A stretch of 64,000 nt of DNA from Oryzicola mucosus. GTDB lineage: Bacteria > Pseudomonadota > Alphaproteobacteria > Rhizobiales > Rhizobiaceae. Of this stretch, positions 1 to 8,723 are shown piece by piece; the first letter of the stretch is position 1; the number at the start of each line of letters is the position of its first letter. A program made the translations under genes and the position numbers. The notes below the pieces were generated by a model. The model made no database searches, was not told the DNA's origin, and saw nothing but the letters and a program-made list of their open reading frames with translations. The stretch covers positions 742,772-806,771 of the forward strand of contig NZ_JACVVX010000002.1 in assembly GCF_014534685.1 (NCBI RefSeq), in the 5' to 3' direction.

Positions 1-3000
1 TGTGCTTTCCTCGGTGCGGACCGCGAGCGTGCGCCCCGCCTCTTCGAAGGCCTCGCTGACTTCGGCTGCACGGCCCTTGAGCGTCGCAGCACTTTCTTCG
101 GTGCGGGCAGCAAGGATGCGGCCGGCATCGTCGAAGGCCTGGCCGACTTCGCCGGCGCGGCCGATAAGCTCCTGTCCCGTCTGCTCGGCGCGGGCAGCGA
201 GAAGACGGTCGGCATCCTCGAACACCTGGCCGATCTCGGTGGCGCGGCCAGCAAGGGTTTCCGCCGTCTCGCGAACGCGCTCGGCGAGTTTGCCTTCCAC
301 ATTCTCATAGGTGCGCATGATCTGGTCGGCATGGGCGCCCAACGCCTCGGCGCCGCTGGAAATGCGGATGGCAAGCTTGTCGTCGGCAAGGTCGAAGACC
401 CGGCCGATTTCGGAGGCGCGGCCGGCGAGCGTGTCGGCGGTGGTCGCAACCCGGGACGCCAACCGCTCGTCGGCTTCCTCGAAGCTGCGGGCGATGCTTT
501 CGGCGCGGGCACCGAGAGCCTGGTCTCCAGCCAGAATGCGGCTCGCCAGCGTCTCATCGGCATTGTCGAAGAGACGGCCGATTTCCGATGCGCGGCCAGC
601 CAGCGAATCCGCGGTGGCGGACACGCGGCTCGAAAGCCTCTCATCGGCCTGCTCGAAGCTGCGGACGATATCGTCCGCGCGGGCGCCGAGAGCCTGTTCA
701 CCGGCCATGATGCGGTTGGCAAGCGTCTCGTCGGCATTGTCGAAGATGCGGCCCAGCTCGGAAGCACGGGCGGCGAGCGCATCGGCCGACTCCGCGATGC
801 GGAGCGCGAGGCGTTCGTCGGCATTGTCGAAGTTGTTGACGATGTCGCCGGCGCGCGCTGCCAAGTCCTTCGCCGTCTCGATGGCACGGGCGACAAGGCG
901 CTGGTCGGCCTGGTCGAACGCACCCGCGATCTGGTCGGCCTTGGAGGCCAGGCGTTCGGCGGTCTCGTCGGCCTTGGCCAACAGCGCGTCGGAGGTTTCC
1001 GATGTGCGCGCGGCAAGGCGGCTTTCGGCTTCGTCGAAGGCCCGGGTGATTTCCTCGGCGCGGAGCATGAGTTCTGCCGAGGTCTGCGCCGCACGATCGG
1101 CAACGATCCGGTCGGCATCGGTGAAGACCTTGCCGGCTTCTTCGTTGAGCGCCGCGGTGACTTCCATCACCTTGTCGCGCAGCGAGCCGGCGATGACCAC
1201 GGCGCTGCGCTCGAGAACGCCCCGGACATTGTCGACGCCCAGAGACAGGGCGCGTTCCATGGTGCCGGTGCGTTCCTCGATGACGTCGGTGTGGCGGCGG
1301 AAGGCTTCTTCGATCTTCTCGATATCGCCGGCAATCGCATCGGACAGGTCGACGCGCTTGGCGGCGATCTGGTCGATATGGCCGGCAATCGCCAGATCGA
1401 TCTCGCGGCGGGCATCGCCCAGCTTGCCGAGATCGTCTTCGACGGCGCGGGCCAGCACGGTGCGGCCTTCGGCCAGGCGCTCGACCTGGCCTGCGACCAG
1501 GCTGTCGATGCCGGTGCGGGTTTCGGCCAGCTTGGCCAGATCCGCTTCCAGAGCGCGCCTGAGTATGTCGCGGCCCTCGGCGAGCTTTGCCACCTGGCCG
1601 GCGACGAGACCGTCGATGCTGGCGCGGCTTTCGGAAAGCTTCGCAAGGTCGTCTTCGATGACGCGCGACAGCTTGGCGCGCTCGGCGGCGAGGTCTTCCG
1701 CCTTCTGCGCCACCATCTCCTGAATGCGCGCCAGATCGGCCTCAAGCGCCTCGGAGAGAACGCCACGGCCATCGGCCACCTTTTCCGCCTGCAGGGCGAC
1801 AAGGCGGTCGATCTCGGCGCGGGTGTCGGCGAGCTTGGCGATGTCCTGTTCCAGCGCACGAGAGAGGCCGGCACGCTCGTTGGCGATGTCCTCCGCGTTC
1901 TTCGCGACGAAGGACTGGATGCGCGCCAGATCGGCTTCGAGCGCTTCGGACAGGATACCGCTGCCATCGGCGATCCGCTCTGCCTGCAGGGCCACGAGAC
2001 GGTCGATTTCGGCGCGGGTTTCCGCGAGCTTGGCCATATCGTCGTCCAGCGTGCGCGACAGGTTGGCGCGTTCGTTGGCAAGATGAAGGGCGTTGTCGGC
2101 AAGCAGCGCCTGAACCTTTTCCAGGTCGGCATCGAGCGCGCGGCTGAGGATTTCGCGGCCGTCGGTCAACCGGCCGACATGGTTGCTGAGGATGTCGTCG
2201 ATCTCGCCACGGCTCTGCGAGAGCAATGCCAGATCGGCTTCCATGGCGTGGGTGAGGGCGTCGCGGCCGGCCGCCAGCTTCGCAGCCTGGTCGGAGACCA
2301 TGCCGTCGATGCGGGCCAGATCGGCCTCCAGCGCGCGCTTGAGGATGTCGCGGCCTTCGGCCAGTTTCTCGACCTGCGCGGCGACGAGGCCGTCAATGCC
2401 CGAGCGGCTGTCGGCGAGCTTGGCGAGGTCGTCTTCCAGGGCGCGGGAGAGGGCGCCGCGTTCCTGGACGAGCTGCCGTGCATGGTTCGACACGAGGTCG
2501 TTGAGGCCGTCGATGTCGTTCTGCAGGGCACGGGCCATTTCGGCGCGCTCCTCCGCAACCTTCTGCGTCTGGCCGTCAAGCGCGCTGCGCACGGCCTGAA
2601 GATCGGCTTCCAGCGCGCGCTTGAGGATGTCGCGGCCTTCGGCCAGCTTCTCGACCTGGGCTGCGACGAGGCCGTCGATGCCCGAGCGGCTTTCGGCCAG
2701 CTTGGCGAGGTCGTCCTCGAGCGCCCGGGACAAGGCGCCGCGTTCGTCGCTGAGCTGACGTGCGTAGCTTGCGACGAGACCGTTGAGGTTGTCGAGGTCG
2801 GCCTCCATCGTGCGGACGATTGCGGCGCGTTCTTCGGCAAGGCGTGCCGCCTGGCTGTCGACGGCGGCGCGGATGGTGCCGAGGTCGGATTCCAGAGCGT
2901 TCTTGAGAATGTCGCGGCCTTCGGCAAGCTTTTCCACCTGGGCGGCGACGAGGCTGTCGATGCCCGAGCGGCTTTCGGCGAGCTTGGCGAGATCGGCTTC

Positions 3001-6000
3001 CAGAGCGCGGCTGAGGACGTCACGGCCTTCAGCGAGCTTTTCGACCTGGCCGGCGACAATGCCGTCTATATCCGAGCGGCTATCGGCAAGCTTGGCAAGA
3101 TCGGCCTGCAACGCGCGGCTGAGGACCTCGCGGCCTTCGGCAAGTTTCTCGACGTGGCTGACCACGAGGCTGTCGATGCCGGAACGGCTTTCTGCGAGTT
3201 TGGCGAGGTCGGCTTCGAGCGCGCGCTTGAGAATGTCGCGGCCGGTCGAGAGCTTTTCGACCTGTCCGGCAACCATCGTATCGATGGCGGCGCGGTTTTC
3301 GGCAAGCTTCTCCAGGTCCGCTTCCAACGCACGACGCAGCACGTCCCGGCCCTGTGCCAGCTTTTCGACCTGTCCGGCGACGAGGCCGTCGATGCCCGAG
3401 CGGCTTTCGGCCAGCTTGTCGAGATCGTCCTGCAAGGTGCGGGCAAGCGCGATGCGTTCTTCCGCGAGGCGCTGGGCGTTCTCCGAAACAATGGCCTGGA
3501 CGCGGGCCATGTCGATTTCGAGCGACTGGGACAGAGCGCCGCGTTCGGCTGCGATGCGCTCGGCGCTTTCTGAAACCAGGGTCTGCACCTTGGCCACATC
3601 GGCATCGAGGATCTGAGCCAGGTTGTTGCGTTCGGCTGCAATGCGTTCCGAACTCTGCGAAACCAGCGCTTCAACCTTGGTGACATCGGCGTCGAGAATC
3701 TGAGCCAGGTTGCCGCGCTCGGCGGCGATACGCTCTGCGCTCTGCGAGACCAAGGCTTCGACCTTGGCGACATCGGCATCGAGGGTCTGCGCCAGGTTGC
3801 CGCGCTCGGCTGCTATGCGTTCGGCGCTCTGCGAGACCAAGGCTTCGACCTTGGCGACATCGGCGTCGAGGGTCTGAGCCAAGTTGCCGCGTTCGGCGGC
3901 GATCCGCTGGGCGTTTTCCGCGACCAGCGCCTGAACCTTGGCGAGATCGGATTCCAACGCATCTGCAAGCGCGCTGCGCTCGCTGGCAATGGCCTGCGTG
4001 TTTTCTGCGACGACGGTGCGGACCTTGCCGAGATCAGCGTCCAGGCTGCGCGAGAGCAGGGCGCGGTCTTCGGCAATCTTGGCGGAATGGCCGCTTATCA
4101 ATTCGCCGATATTGGCGACGTCGTTCTTCAACGCATTGGCGAGAATGTCGCGGCCTTGAGCGATCTTCTCGACCTGGCTTGTCACCAGACCTTCGATCTC
4201 ATCGCGGGCGCCGGTGAGCTTGCTCATGTCGGCCTCAAGCGCACGAGACAGCACGCTGCGGCCTTCGGAAAGGCGGGCGACATGGCCGGAAACCATGTCG
4301 TCCAGATCGGCGCGGGTCTGCGCAAGCCTGCCGGCGTCCTGCGACAGGGCATGGGCGAGGGTTTCGCGACCCTGTTCGAGCTGGCGCAGATGGCCGCCGA
4401 GCGTGAGGTCGATGGCCTGACGCGACTCGTCGATCTTGCGCATGTCGTCTTCGAGCGCCTGGGACAGGATGGTCCGGCCTTCTGCGAGCTTCTGCACATG
4501 CAGGCCGACCGCGGTTTCGATGGAGGCGCGGCCTTCCGCGAATTTGTCGAGATCGGCGTGCAGGGCAGCGGCCATGCGTTCGCGGGCTTCGGCGAACTTG
4601 CGCGCGTTTTCCTCGACGGCGGTGTCGAGGTTGTGACGGGCGTCGGACAGACGGGCGATGTCCTCGTCGAAAGCGCCGGAGACGATGTGGCGGGCTTCTT
4701 CCATGCGGCCGGCGAAGTCGTTGGCACGCGATTCCAGCATGGTCGAGGTCGAGGTGATGATGTCGGCCATATCGGCGTTGATCTGCGACCGGCCTTGCTC
4801 GATGAGCGAGGTGAGCTGATCTCGGCTTTCGATAAACGAGCCTGCGATGTCGCGAGCGCGCTCGACCAGTGTTTCGCTGATCTGGCGAGCGCGGGCTTCG
4901 AGGGCTGCGTTGAGTTTCTGCGTACCGGTGTCGAGCGCTTCTGCGCGGGTCTGGAACTCACCAATGAGCGCCTGTCCCCGCTCGGACAGGGTGCGCTCGA
5001 TGTTGCGCATGCTGGTTTCGAGTTCGGCGTTGATGCCGGTGGTTGCACCGCCGAGCAGGGAAGCCATGCCGCTGGTGCGTTCGTCGAGCATTTCGCGCAT
5101 CGTGCGGGTTGCCGCATCGGTGGTCTCGCTCAACGAGGCGATGCGCATGTCGAGAAGGCTGGCGAAGGCTTCGCCCGATGTGGAAAGGCGGTCGCTGAGT
5201 GCTTCGACCTTGCCTTCGATGGTCTCGAACAGTGTCATGCCGCTCGAATTGATGCGGTCGACCAGGGCTTCGCCTGAAGTGTCGATGGTCATCGACAGCT
5301 TGGTCGAGGCGTTCATGATGCTGTCGCGGATGATGTCGCTGGCCGAGCCGAGCTCGTCGCGCAGGGTCTCATGCGCGCCGGAAATCGAGGCGCGGACGCG
5401 TTCGGCATGGGTGATGACGGCTTCGCGCTCGCTGCCCAGGCCATCGACCAGCGAACGGATGCGGGACGCGTTTTCCGAGTAGGAGCGCTCGATCTGGTTG
5501 ACCTCGGAATGCACCAGGGTTTCCAGCTCGACGGCGCGCGCCAGGGTGCGCTCGATGCCTTCGCCCATCGCGGCGACTTCGCGGCGGATCGCCTGGCCGA
5601 CATTCATGACGCGGTCTTGGGCGAGGTTTTCCGGCTCTGCGAGGCGGTAGGCGACTTCGGTCATCGACTGGGCGGCGATGCGCATTTCCTGCGCGCGGCG
5701 GATCATGACCGCGAAGGCCCAGAACAGGACGATCGGGATGATGGTGGCGATGGCGATGCCCAGAAGGGCCGGCCGGGCAAGCACGTCCTGCAGGCTGGAA
5801 ATGGTCCAGATGCTCGGGGTGACGAAGATGTTGGCCATGGCAACGCCGCCGGCGATCCAGGCGGCGGACAGGATTGCCACCATCCAGTAGATCGTCGTCG
5901 AGGCGCGACGGTTGAAGCTCGTGAAGGTGGAGCGATAGGATTTCTGGCTGTCGTCGTTGGCCGGCTTGAAACCGTTGGGCTGGAGCTCGCCCAAGGGTTC

Positions 6001-6303
6001 GCTGCGCGGCTCGACAGGACGGCGGTCGGGCTGAATCTCGGGCTTGGAAGCCTGCGGCTGCTGCTCAGTGCGGAGTTCGGCCTGCGGCGCGGGGGGCGTC
6101 GGCACGGGCGATGCGGATGCGCCGTTGCGACCCTCATGCGCCAGTTCTTCGGCTGCTTGCGCGATCTGGGCCTCGAGGTCTTCCATCGTCGCTGCGATAT
6201 CGAAATCGTCGTCGCGTGATCCGGTCAGATCCAGGTCGAGCGCTTCTTCCAGTTCCTTGGCGACATCGATGTCGATGTTCTTTGTTGTGGTTTTCTTCGC
6301 CAT
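1..6303 (-). CDS. Giant membrane-anchored coiled-coil repeat protein, Growth Pole Ring (GPR/RgsE)-like, 3' end outside window
   Basis: An open frame of 2,101 codons starts at ATG 6303-6301 and reaches base 1 without a stop, so the protein is longer than 2,100 residues and truncated only by the window edge. The acidic N-terminus (starts MAKKTTTKNIDIDV) and a Pro/Gln-rich stretch (about 65-115) are followed by two membrane segments (about 138-160 and 178-200). The rest is Ala/Leu/Glu/Arg-rich helix made of degenerate repeats of 29 and 36 residues, such as the motif VEKLAEGRDILKRALEADL. Size, topology and apolipoprotein-like repeats match the Growth Pole Ring protein of Agrobacterium and RgsE of Sinorhizobium, which organise the growing pole. 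Database entries for such proteins are often labelled kinesin-like, although there is no motor domain. The family assignment is from memory; the architecture is read directly. Confidence 0.8.
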   Translation of the reverse strand, partial: MAKKTTTKNIDIDVAKELEEALDLDLTGSRDDDFDIAATMEDLEAQIAQAAEELAHEGRNGASASPVPTPPAPQAELRTEQQPQASKPEIQPDRRPVEPRSEPLGELQPNGFKPANDDSQKSYRSTFTSFNRRASTTIYWMVAILSAAWIAGGVAMANIFVTPSIWTISSLQDVLARPALLGIAIATIIPIVLFWAFAVMIRRAQEMRIAAQSMTEVAYRLAEPENLAQDRVMNVGQAIRREVAAMGEGIERTLARAVELETLVHSEVNQIERSYSENASRIRSLVDGLGSEREAVITHAERVRASISGAHETLRDELGSASDIIRDSIMNASTKLSMTIDTSGEALVDRINSSGMTLFETIEGKVEALSDRLSTSGEAFASLLDMRIASLSETTDAATRTMREMLDERTSGMASLLGGATTGINAELETSMRNIERTLSERGQALIGEFQTRAEALDTGTQKLNAALEARARQISETLVERARDIAGSFIESRDQLTSLIEQGRSQINADMADIITSTSTMLESRANDFAGRMEEARHIVSGAFDEDIARLSDARHNLDTAVEENARKFAEARERMAAALHADLDKFAEGRASIETAVGLHVQKLAEGRTILSQALEDDMRKIDESRQAIDLTLGGHLRQLEQGRETLAHALSQDAGRLAQTRADLDDMVSGHVARLSEGRSVLSRALEADMSKLTGARDEIEGLVTSQVEKIAQGRDILANALKNDVANIGELISGHSAKIAEDRALLSRSLDADLGKVRTVVAENTQAIASERSALADALESDLAKVQALVAENAQRIAAERGNLAQTLDADVAKVEALVSQSAERIAAERGNLAQTLDADVAKVEALVSQSAERIAAERGNLAQILDADVTKVEALVSQSSERIAAERNNLAQILDADVAKVQTLVSESAERIAAERGALSQSLEIDMARVQAIVSENAQRLAEERIALARTLQDDLDKLAESRSGIDGLVAGQVEKLAQGRDVLRRALEADLEKLAENRAAIDTMVAGQVEKLSTGRDILKRALEADLAKLAESRSGIDSLVVSHVEKLAEGREVLSRALQADLAKLADSRSDIDGIVAGQVEKLAEGRDVLSRALEADLAKLAESRSGIDSLVAAQVEKLAEGRDILKNALESDLGTIRAAVDSQAARLAEERAAIVRTMEADLDNLNGLVASYARQLSDERGALSRALEDDLAKLAESRSGIDGLVAAQVEKLAEGRDILKRALEADLQAVRSALDGQTQKVAEERAEMARALQNDIDGLNDLVSNHARQLVQERGALSRALEDDLAKLADSRSGIDGLVAAQVEKLAEGRDILKRALEADLARIDGMVSDQAAKLAAGRDALTHAMEADLALLSQSRGEIDDILSNHVGRLTDGREILSRALDADLEKVQALLADNALHLANERANLSRTLDDDMAKLAETRAEIDRLVALQAERIADGSGILSEALEADLARIQSFVAKNAEDIANERAGLSRALEQDIAKLADTRAEIDRLVALQAEKVADGRGVLSEALEADLARIQEMVAQKAEDLAAERAKLSRVIEDDLAKLSESRASIDGLVAGQVAKLAEGRDILRRALEADLAKLAETRTGIDSLVAGQVERLAEGRTVLARAVEDDLGKLGDARREIDLAIAGHIDQIAAKRVDLSDAIAGDIEKIEEAFRRHTDVIEERTGTMERALSLGVDNVRGVLERSAVVIAGSLRDKVMEVTAALNEEAGKVFTDADRIVADRAAQTSAELMLRAEEITRAFDEAESRLAARTSETSDALLAKADETAERLASKADQIAGAFDQADQRLVARAIETAKDLAARAGDIVNNFDNADERLALRIAESADALAARASELGRIFDNADETLANRIMAGEQALGARADDIVRSFEQADERLSSRVSATADSLAGRASEIGRLFDNADETLASRILAGDQALGARAESIARSFEEADERLASRVATTADTLAGRASEIGRVFDLADDKLAIRISSGAEALGAHADQIMRTYENVEGKLAERVRETAETLAGRATEIGQVFEDADRLLAARAEQTGQELIGRAGEVGQAFDDAGRILAARTEESAATLKGRAAEVSEAFEEAGRTLAVRTEEST
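2905..3444 (-). repeat. Tandem 108-bp coding repeats (36 residues) in the GPR-like gene
   Basis: About five consecutive units are spaced 108 bp apart (near 2905, 3013, 3121, 3229 and 3337). Each encodes a variant of a 36-residue helical unit with the core VEKLAEGRDVLSRALEADL followed by AKLAESRSGID. Similar units recur singly further left. Units differ at many third positions, so this is an old, diverged repeat and not a recent expansion. Confidence 0.8.
3448..4056 (-). repeat. Tandem 87-bp coding repeats (29 residues) in the GPR-like gene
   Basis: Roughly seven units are spaced 87 bp apart (for example near 3535, 3622, 3709, 3796 and 3883). They encode a 29-residue unit with the core VEALVSQSAERIAAERGNL. 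Two neighbouring units near 3709 and 3796 are almost identical at DNA level, suggesting recent duplication or gene conversion. The 29-residue unit is one heptad shorter than the 36-residue unit beside it. Confidence 0.75.
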
Positions 6304-6565
6304 GCCTTCTACCCTGTACAATTTGTGCGGGTCAGGATCTTAGCCGTCCTGTTTCGAACCGCACTGAGGCTCAGTTTGAACTCGTCGTATCGTAGTGACA
6401 CACCCGGGTAAATAAAACATGCATTCGGCGACATACGTAAAACTTTAAATATAAGGTTAACGTTGCCGTGAGTTTGGCAGCCGGTTACACGGGGTCGAGG
6501 TGCGGCAAAACAACGCCATTCAGAGTGGCATCCACGATACGGTCGCATCAGGATAAGGACGTTTC

Positions 6566-6925
6566 ATGATTGTGCGCGATAGCGAAATCGGGCTCTCCAC
6601 AGGCCAGTTCAATCCGGGTGGATCGCCGATCGATCTCGAACATCTCGCGCGCCAGACGATGGACGACGTCGAAATCCAGCGCGAAGTCCTGAAAATGTTT
6701 TCCGACCAGGTACGCTCGGTTGTGGAAAAGATGGCTCCCGCCGCGCCCAAGGAGCGCTTCGCTTTGGCCCATTCGCTGAAAGGGTCGGCCCGCAGCGTCG
6801 GGGCCTTCGCCCTTGCCGATTGCGCGGAGGAGATCGAAAGTCGCCCCGAGGATGAAACCCCGCTGCCGCACCTGTCGTTGCTTGCCGACGAGGTGTGCGA
6901 TTTTATCGCCTCGCTGAAGATCTGA
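6566..6925 (+). CDS. Histidine phosphotransfer (Hpt) domain protein
   Basis: A protein of 119 residues carrying one Hpt domain. The phosphorylatable histidine is H69 in the motif AHSLKGSARSVGA, and the rest is predicted to form the helical bundle. It has no kinase or receiver part, so it should relay phosphate between separate two-component proteins. It is divergent from the GPR-like gene across a 262-bp gap and followed by the ferredoxin gene. Partner kinase and regulator cannot be deduced; the hybrid kinase CckA lies 13 kb away but normally uses ChpT, a different fold. Confidence 0.85.
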   Translation: MIVRDSEIGLSTGQFNPGGSPIDLEHLARQTMDDVEIQREVLKMFSDQVRSVVEKMAPAAPKERFALAHSLKGSARSVGAFALADCAEEIESRPEDETPLPHLSLLADEVCDFIASLKI

Positions 6926-7027
6926 GGCGCGCCTTTAACCTCGACCTGTTCCGGTACGGTTCCGACGGGGATGTTGACTTGTCCCGGCGAGCGATTATGT
7001 GCCGGACAGCGAATTTCGGGAATGACA

Positions 7028-7348
7028 ATGACCAAGCTGACCTACATCGCTTTTGACGGAACACGTTTTGACGTGGAAGCCGAGAACGGCTCCACCGTCA
7101 TGGAAAACGCGATCCGCAACTCCGTTCCCGGCATCGAGGCGGAATGCGGCGGCGCCTGCGCCTGCGCAACCTGCCATGTCTATGTCGACGATGCCTGGAC
7201 CGATGCGGTCGGCGAGCCGGAAGCGATGGAAGAAGACATGCTCGACTTCGCCTTCGACGTGCGCCCGACCTCGCGGCTCTCCTGCCAGATTCGCGTGCGC
7301 GCCGAATTGGACGGGCTGGTCGTCAGCATTCCCGAGAGGCAGGGGTGA
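7028..7348 (+). CDS. [2Fe-2S] ferredoxin, adrenodoxin/FdVI type
   Basis: A 106-residue soluble electron carrier. Cluster ligands are C40, C46 and C49 in the motif [15 protein letters not shown] plus C86, the spacing of the adrenodoxin/putidaredoxin group. The start at 7028 has a CGGGA ribosome site six bases upstream; an in-frame ATG at 7022 would add two residues. The next gene, 28 bases downstream, encodes a flavoprotein related to ferredoxin-NADP reductases, so the two probably work as a redox pair. The final acceptor is not shown by the context. Confidence 0.9.
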   Translation: MTKLTYIAFDGTRFDVEAENGSTVMENAIRNSVPGIEAECGGACACATCHVYVDDAWTDAVGEPEAMEEDMLDFAFDVRPTSRLSCQIRVRAELDGLVVSIPERQG

Positions 7349-7376
7349 GCCGCGCTGCGGCGTCTTTTCTCCGACC

Positions 7377-8039
7377 ATGAGCGACACGACGGATGTCGCA
7401 GTCGTCGGCGCGGGCCCGGCGGCACTTTATGCGGCGTTTCAACTGGGTCTTTTCGGCATCGGCTGCAGGCTGATCGAGGCATCCGACCGGCCGGGCGGGC
7501 AATGCACCGAGCTGTATGGCGACAAGCCCGTCTATGACATGCCGGCATGGCCTGCCCTAACCGCGCAGGAAGTGGTCGACAGGCTTTTGCAGCAGATAGC
7601 GCCGTTCAAGCCCCACTTCGAGTTTGGCTGTGCAGTTTCCTCGATCATCCGCGAGGATAGCGGCTTATTCCGTCTTTCGAGCAAAGACGGACACGCTTTT
7701 ACTGCGAAGGCGGTTGTCGTGGCCGGCGGCACGGGCGCGTTCGTTGCCGATGAGGGCCGGCGCCTCATCTCCTGTGACTGGCGCGACTGGGGATTTCCCG
7801 GACACCACGGAGCGATCGAGGTCGATACGGAGCGGTTCGAAACCTCGACGCCCGGCGTGTTCGCCATAGGCGATGCCTGCACCTATCCCGGCAAGCTGCC
7901 GCTGCTGGTCTCGGCTTTTCATGAGGCGGCACTGATGGTGCAGGCGATCCGTGCGCAACTGACCGCGCCGCGCCGCGCTGTCGTGGAATACAGTTCGACG
8001 TCGAGCAGCCTGCAACGACGCCTGGGCGTCAAGGATTAG
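7377..8039 (+). CDS. Ferredoxin-NADP reductase-like flavoprotein lacking the NADPH-binding domain
   Basis: A 220-residue protein with the two halves of the FAD domain of thioredoxin-reductase-like ferredoxin-NADP reductases (type 2, usually about 330-350 residues). The N-terminal part has the dinucleotide motif VGAGPAALYAAFQLG, RPGGQCTELY and AGGTGAF. The C-terminal part has ETSTPGVFAIGDACTYPGKL and the family's typical end SSTSSSLQRRLGV. The roughly 115-residue NADPH domain that normally separates them is absent, with the frame kept. It may accept electrons directly from the ferredoxin, serve another FAD-only role, or be a decaying gene. It shares no frame with the longer open frame that begins upstream. 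Confidence 0.8.
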   Translation: MSDTTDVAVVGAGPAALYAAFQLGLFGIGCRLIEASDRPGGQCTELYGDKPVYDMPAWPALTAQEVVDRLLQQIAPFKPHFEFGCAVSSIIREDSGLFRLSSKDGHAFTAKAVVVAGGTGAFVADEGRRLISCDWRDWGFPGHHGAIEVDTERFETSTPGVFAIGDACTYPGKLPLLVSAFHEAALMVQAIRAQLTAPRRAVVEYSSTSSSLQRRLGVKD

Positions 8040-8042
8040 GGA

Positions 8043-8657
8043 TCAGCCCGGAATCTTGCCGGCGTCGATGCGTTCCATGCGATAGCGCAGCAGCCGGATG
8101 ATACGGTTCTCGAAATTGATGCCCTCGATCCGGTCGAACTGGATCTGCGCGCGGTCATGCTTGGCGAGGATTTTTTCCGACAAGGCTTTGGCCGCCGCCT
8201 GGGCCGCGGGACAGCTTTTGAAACGGTAGAGGCCTTTCAGCGCCGATTCCAGTTCATGCGCATGGTTCTTGGCGATCACCACATGGCTTTCTTCGTGGCG
8301 CTTGATGTCGGCGGACAGCGTGTCCCAGATCAACCTGGTGTCGCCGTCGGCGCGGGCGCGCTGGCCCCATCGGGGCAGGATGAGCTTTGCCTTGACCGTC
8401 ACGCGCGGATCGACGATGCGGCAGCCCTTCGCCTCCTCGGCGTATCCGATGCGGCTGGTGAACTCCATCTGGGTGGCGCCGGGATGACGCCGGCCGGTGC
8501 TTTTGACCTGGGGGCCGCGGGACGAAAGCTGGTCCTCGATCTCGCTCAGCGTTTTACCTGAGATGGTGAAGTAGCTGTAGCTCTTCATCACGCTTGCGGC
8601 GCCGGCCGGCATGCCGATGTAAATGACCATCGCCGCGGCAAGAAGGGATCGCTTCAT
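8043..8657 (-). CDS. Exported DUF922 protein, putative zinc metallopeptidase
   Basis: A 204-residue protein with a signal peptide (MKRSLLAAAMVIYIGMPAGAA). Residues 121-125 read HEESH, the HExxH zinc-peptidase signature of the DUF922 family, and acidic and histidine residues follow. Several Cys residues (C79, and one near the C-terminal third) suggest a disulphide in the periplasm. The start is chosen at the signal peptide; the open frame extends far upstream over folP but that part is a shadow. It is divergent from folP (66 bp) and ends three bases after the preceding + gene. The substrate is unknown. Confidence 0.8.
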   Translation of the reverse strand: MKRSLLAAAMVIYIGMPAGAASVMKSYSYFTISGKTLSEIEDQLSSRGPQVKSTGRRHPGATQMEFTSRIGYAEEAKGCRIVDPRVTVKAKLILPRWGQRARADGDTRLIWDTLSADIKRHEESHVVIAKNHAHELESALKGLYRFKSCPAAQAAAKALSEKILAKHDRAQIQFDRIEGINFENRIIRLLRYRMERIDAGKIPG

Positions 8658-8723
8658 CGTCTGGCCTCTCTTCCTGCCTTGCATTCGTCGATCGGGCGAC
8701 GCAAGGGATGACGTTCGGGGATC

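Noticed and set aside
331..3573. A 1,080-codon open frame on the + strand
   Set aside because: It is the exact antisense codon register of the GPR-like gene. Its Gly/Asp/Val-rich repeats mirror the repeats on the other strand, and it has no signal peptide, domain or ribosome site.
2905..4056. Regular 87- and 108-bp repeats considered as a CRISPR or minisatellite
   Set aside because: There are no spacers, the unit lengths keep the reading frame, and the variation is mostly synonymous or conservative within a coding helix.
6445..6460. TTAA...TTAA pair upstream of the Hpt gene as a CtrA box
   Set aside because: The gap is eight bases, not seven. One base of spacing puts the half-sites on the wrong face, so it is at most a weak site.
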